From contig SKZA01000276.1 in the NCBI GenBank assembly GCA_007127595.1, positions 1 to 6,727 of the forward strand: a stretch of DNA of 6,727 nt, given 5' to 3'. Positions within the stretch are counted from its first letter, which is position 1; each line of letters begins with the position of its first letter. This DNA comes from Kiritimatiellia bacterium. GTDB taxonomy: Bacteria; Verrucomicrobiota; Kiritimatiellia; SLAD01. The translations under genes and the position numbers were made by a program. The notes beneath the pieces were generated by a model. It saw only the letters and a program-made list of their open reading frames with translations, searched no databases and was not told where the DNA came from. Shown piece by piece: positions 5,555 through 6,727 of the stretch.

Positions 5555-6727
5555 ATGGCAGCAGAAGTAAAAGTTCCGCCTTTCCCCGAATCCGTGGAAG
5601 AGGGCACCCTCACGACCTGGCACAAACAGGAAGGCGACGCCGTCGAACGCGACGAGAAGGTCGCGGATATCGAAACGGACAAGATTGTCCTGGAAGTGTC
5701 GTCACCTGATGCGGGTGTGTTGAGCGGTATCGAGGTGAAGGAAGGCGACACGGTTAAGGCCGGCCAGGTGCTGGCAAAGATTGCGGCGGGGGAAGGGAAG
5801 AAGAAAGAGAAGGAAGAATCGAAAGAGGAGCCGGACGAGGAATCTGAAGCGCCCGAGTCGGATACGGAATCGGAGGGTAAGGACAAAGCTGACGAAGCCG
5901 ACAAGTCGGACGAGGATAAAGAAGCCGACGATCGGGAGGCCGAAAAAGACAAAGAGGATGAGGAGGAGCGTCCGGCAAAGCCCAAAGGTGGCCGCGCGCG
6001 CATGAGTCCGGCGGTGCGCCGCCTCGTGGAAGAACACGATCTCGACCCAGCCGGCATTGAGGGCACGGGCCGCGGGGGCGTTATCACAAAGGGCGACGTC
6101 TTAAAGCATCTGGAACGACGCGAGGCCGGCGAAGTCGAAGAGGAAGAAGCGCCTGAAAAGGAAGAAAAGGCGGAGGCCAAACAGGAAGAAAAGAAGACCG
6201 CCGCAAAGAAACAACCGTCCGTTCCCGATACCAGCGGCGGCCGACCGCAGAAGCGTGTGCCGATGACGCGTATTCGCGCGCGGATTGCGGAGCGTCTGGT
6301 CGAGGCACAGCAGACGGCGGCGATTTTGACCACGTTCAACGAGGTCAACATGAAGCCGATCATGGATTTGCGCGCGCGATATAAGGATCAATTCGAGAAG
6401 ACCACGGGCGTGAAGTTGGGTTTCATGTCCTTTTTCGTGAAAGCGGCGGTGGACGCCTTGAAGCGTTTCCCCGTCGTCAACGCCACATTGGACGGGACGG
6501 ATATCGTCTATCACGGCTATTACGATGTCGGCGTGGCGGTCAGTACGGATCGCGGTTTGGTGGTGCCGATTCTGCGGGATGCCGATCAGCAATCGTATTC
6601 CGAGATCGAGCGTAACATCGTGGATTTTGCGGAGCGCGCGCGCGAAGGGAAGCTGGGGATGGACGATCTGACCGGCGGCACGTTCAGCATCACAAACGGC
6701 GGTATCTTTGGATCCATGTTATCCACA
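5555..6727 (+). CDS. sucB: 2-oxoglutarate dehydrogenase E2 (dihydrolipoyl succinyltransferase), 3' end missing
   Basis: Core acyltransferase of the complex, moving succinyl from lipoyl to CoA. The frame is open from 5555 to the window edge, 391 codons with no stop; the family is usually about 400-440 residues. Domains: lipoyl domain 1-78 with the lipoylation site Lys43 in ETDKIVLEV; linker 79-145; E1/E3-binding domain about 147-187 (ARMSPAVRRLVEEHDLD... GTGRGGVITKGDVLKHL); second linker about 188-230; catalytic domain from about 232 (KRVPMTRIRARIAERL, then TTFNEVNM, VVNATLDG, DVGVAVSTDRGLVVPIL, GGTFSITNGGIFGSMLST). The catalytic HxxxDG motif would lie beyond the edge. Linker 1 is strikingly acidic: residues 80-140 hold 32 Asp/Glu and 13 Lys/Arg where Ala/Pro-rich linkers are common. 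Pairing with sucA and the TTFNEVNM stretch support succinyl over acetyl transfer. lpd may follow downstream. Confidence 0.95.
   Translation, partial: MAAEVKVPPFPESVEEGTLTTWHKQEGDAVERDEKVADIETDKIVLEVSSPDAGVLSGIEVKEGDTVKAGQVLAKIAAGEGKKKEKEESKEEPDEESEAPESDTESEGKDKADEADKSDEDKEADDREAEKDKEDEEERPAKPKGGRARMSPAVRRLVEEHDLDPAGIEGTGRGGVITKGDVLKHLERREAGEVEEEEAPEKEEKAEAKQEEKKTAAKKQPSVPDTSGGRPQKRVPMTRIRARIAERLVEAQQTAAILTTFNEVNMKPIMDLRARYKDQFEKTTGVKLGFMSFFVKAAVDALKRFPVVNATLDGTDIVYHGYYDVGVAVSTDRGLVVPILRDADQQSYSEIERNIVDFAERAREGKLGMDDLTGGTFSITNGGIFGSMLST

Noticed and set aside
5509..6363. Antisense Ser-rich open frame opposite sucB
   Set aside because: Its Ser/Phe-rich composition is the reverse reading of the Glu/Asp/Lys codons in the SucB linkers.

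Overview
The window carries a small TCA-cycle locus from a bacterium of about 55-60% GC. From left to right it holds a secreted methionine-rich LolA-like protein (plus strand), a repeat-filled convergent intergenic region, malate dehydrogenase (minus strand), a divergent control region, and sucA-sucB (plus strand, sucB cut by the window edge). SucA and SucB are the E1 and E2 components of 2-oxoglutarate dehydrogenase. The MDH is of the type I associate with Bacteroidetes and relatives. The TTCCAATCATTGGAA palindromes resemble intergenic repeats I associate with the PVC superphylum, particularly Kiritimatiellota and Lentisphaerota. The taxonomic guess is inference and weak.

Layout: 22-1077 encodes an exported protein with an STN-like N-terminal segment and a LolA-type domain unusually rich in Met. 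Positions 1078-1338, between two convergent genes, contain four 15-bp palindromes spaced exactly 31 bp apart, then an imperfect 25-bp-spaced direct repeat, then the rho-independent terminator of mdh, then eight degenerate heptamers that run over the mdh stop codon. mdh occupies 1339-2346 on the minus strand. The 298-bp region 2347-2644 must serve both mdh (leftward) and sucAB (rightward). sucA (2645-5548) and sucB (5555 to the end) are 6 bp apart, and the sucB Shine-Dalgarno lies inside the last sucA codons.

SucA and SucB together convert 2-oxoglutarate to succinyl-CoA, with a lipoamide dehydrogenase that is not in the window. MDH interconverts malate and oxaloacetate at the end of the cycle. 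Divergent placement of mdh and sucAB suggests shared control of two TCA steps. The left-hand exported protein has no evident link to this metabolism.

The metabolic genes are ordinary. The parts most worth a second look are the helically phased palindrome array and heptamer array at 1094-1343, the Met-rich LolA-like protein, an Asn replacing a normally conserved His in the SucA active-site region, and the very acidic linkers of SucB.
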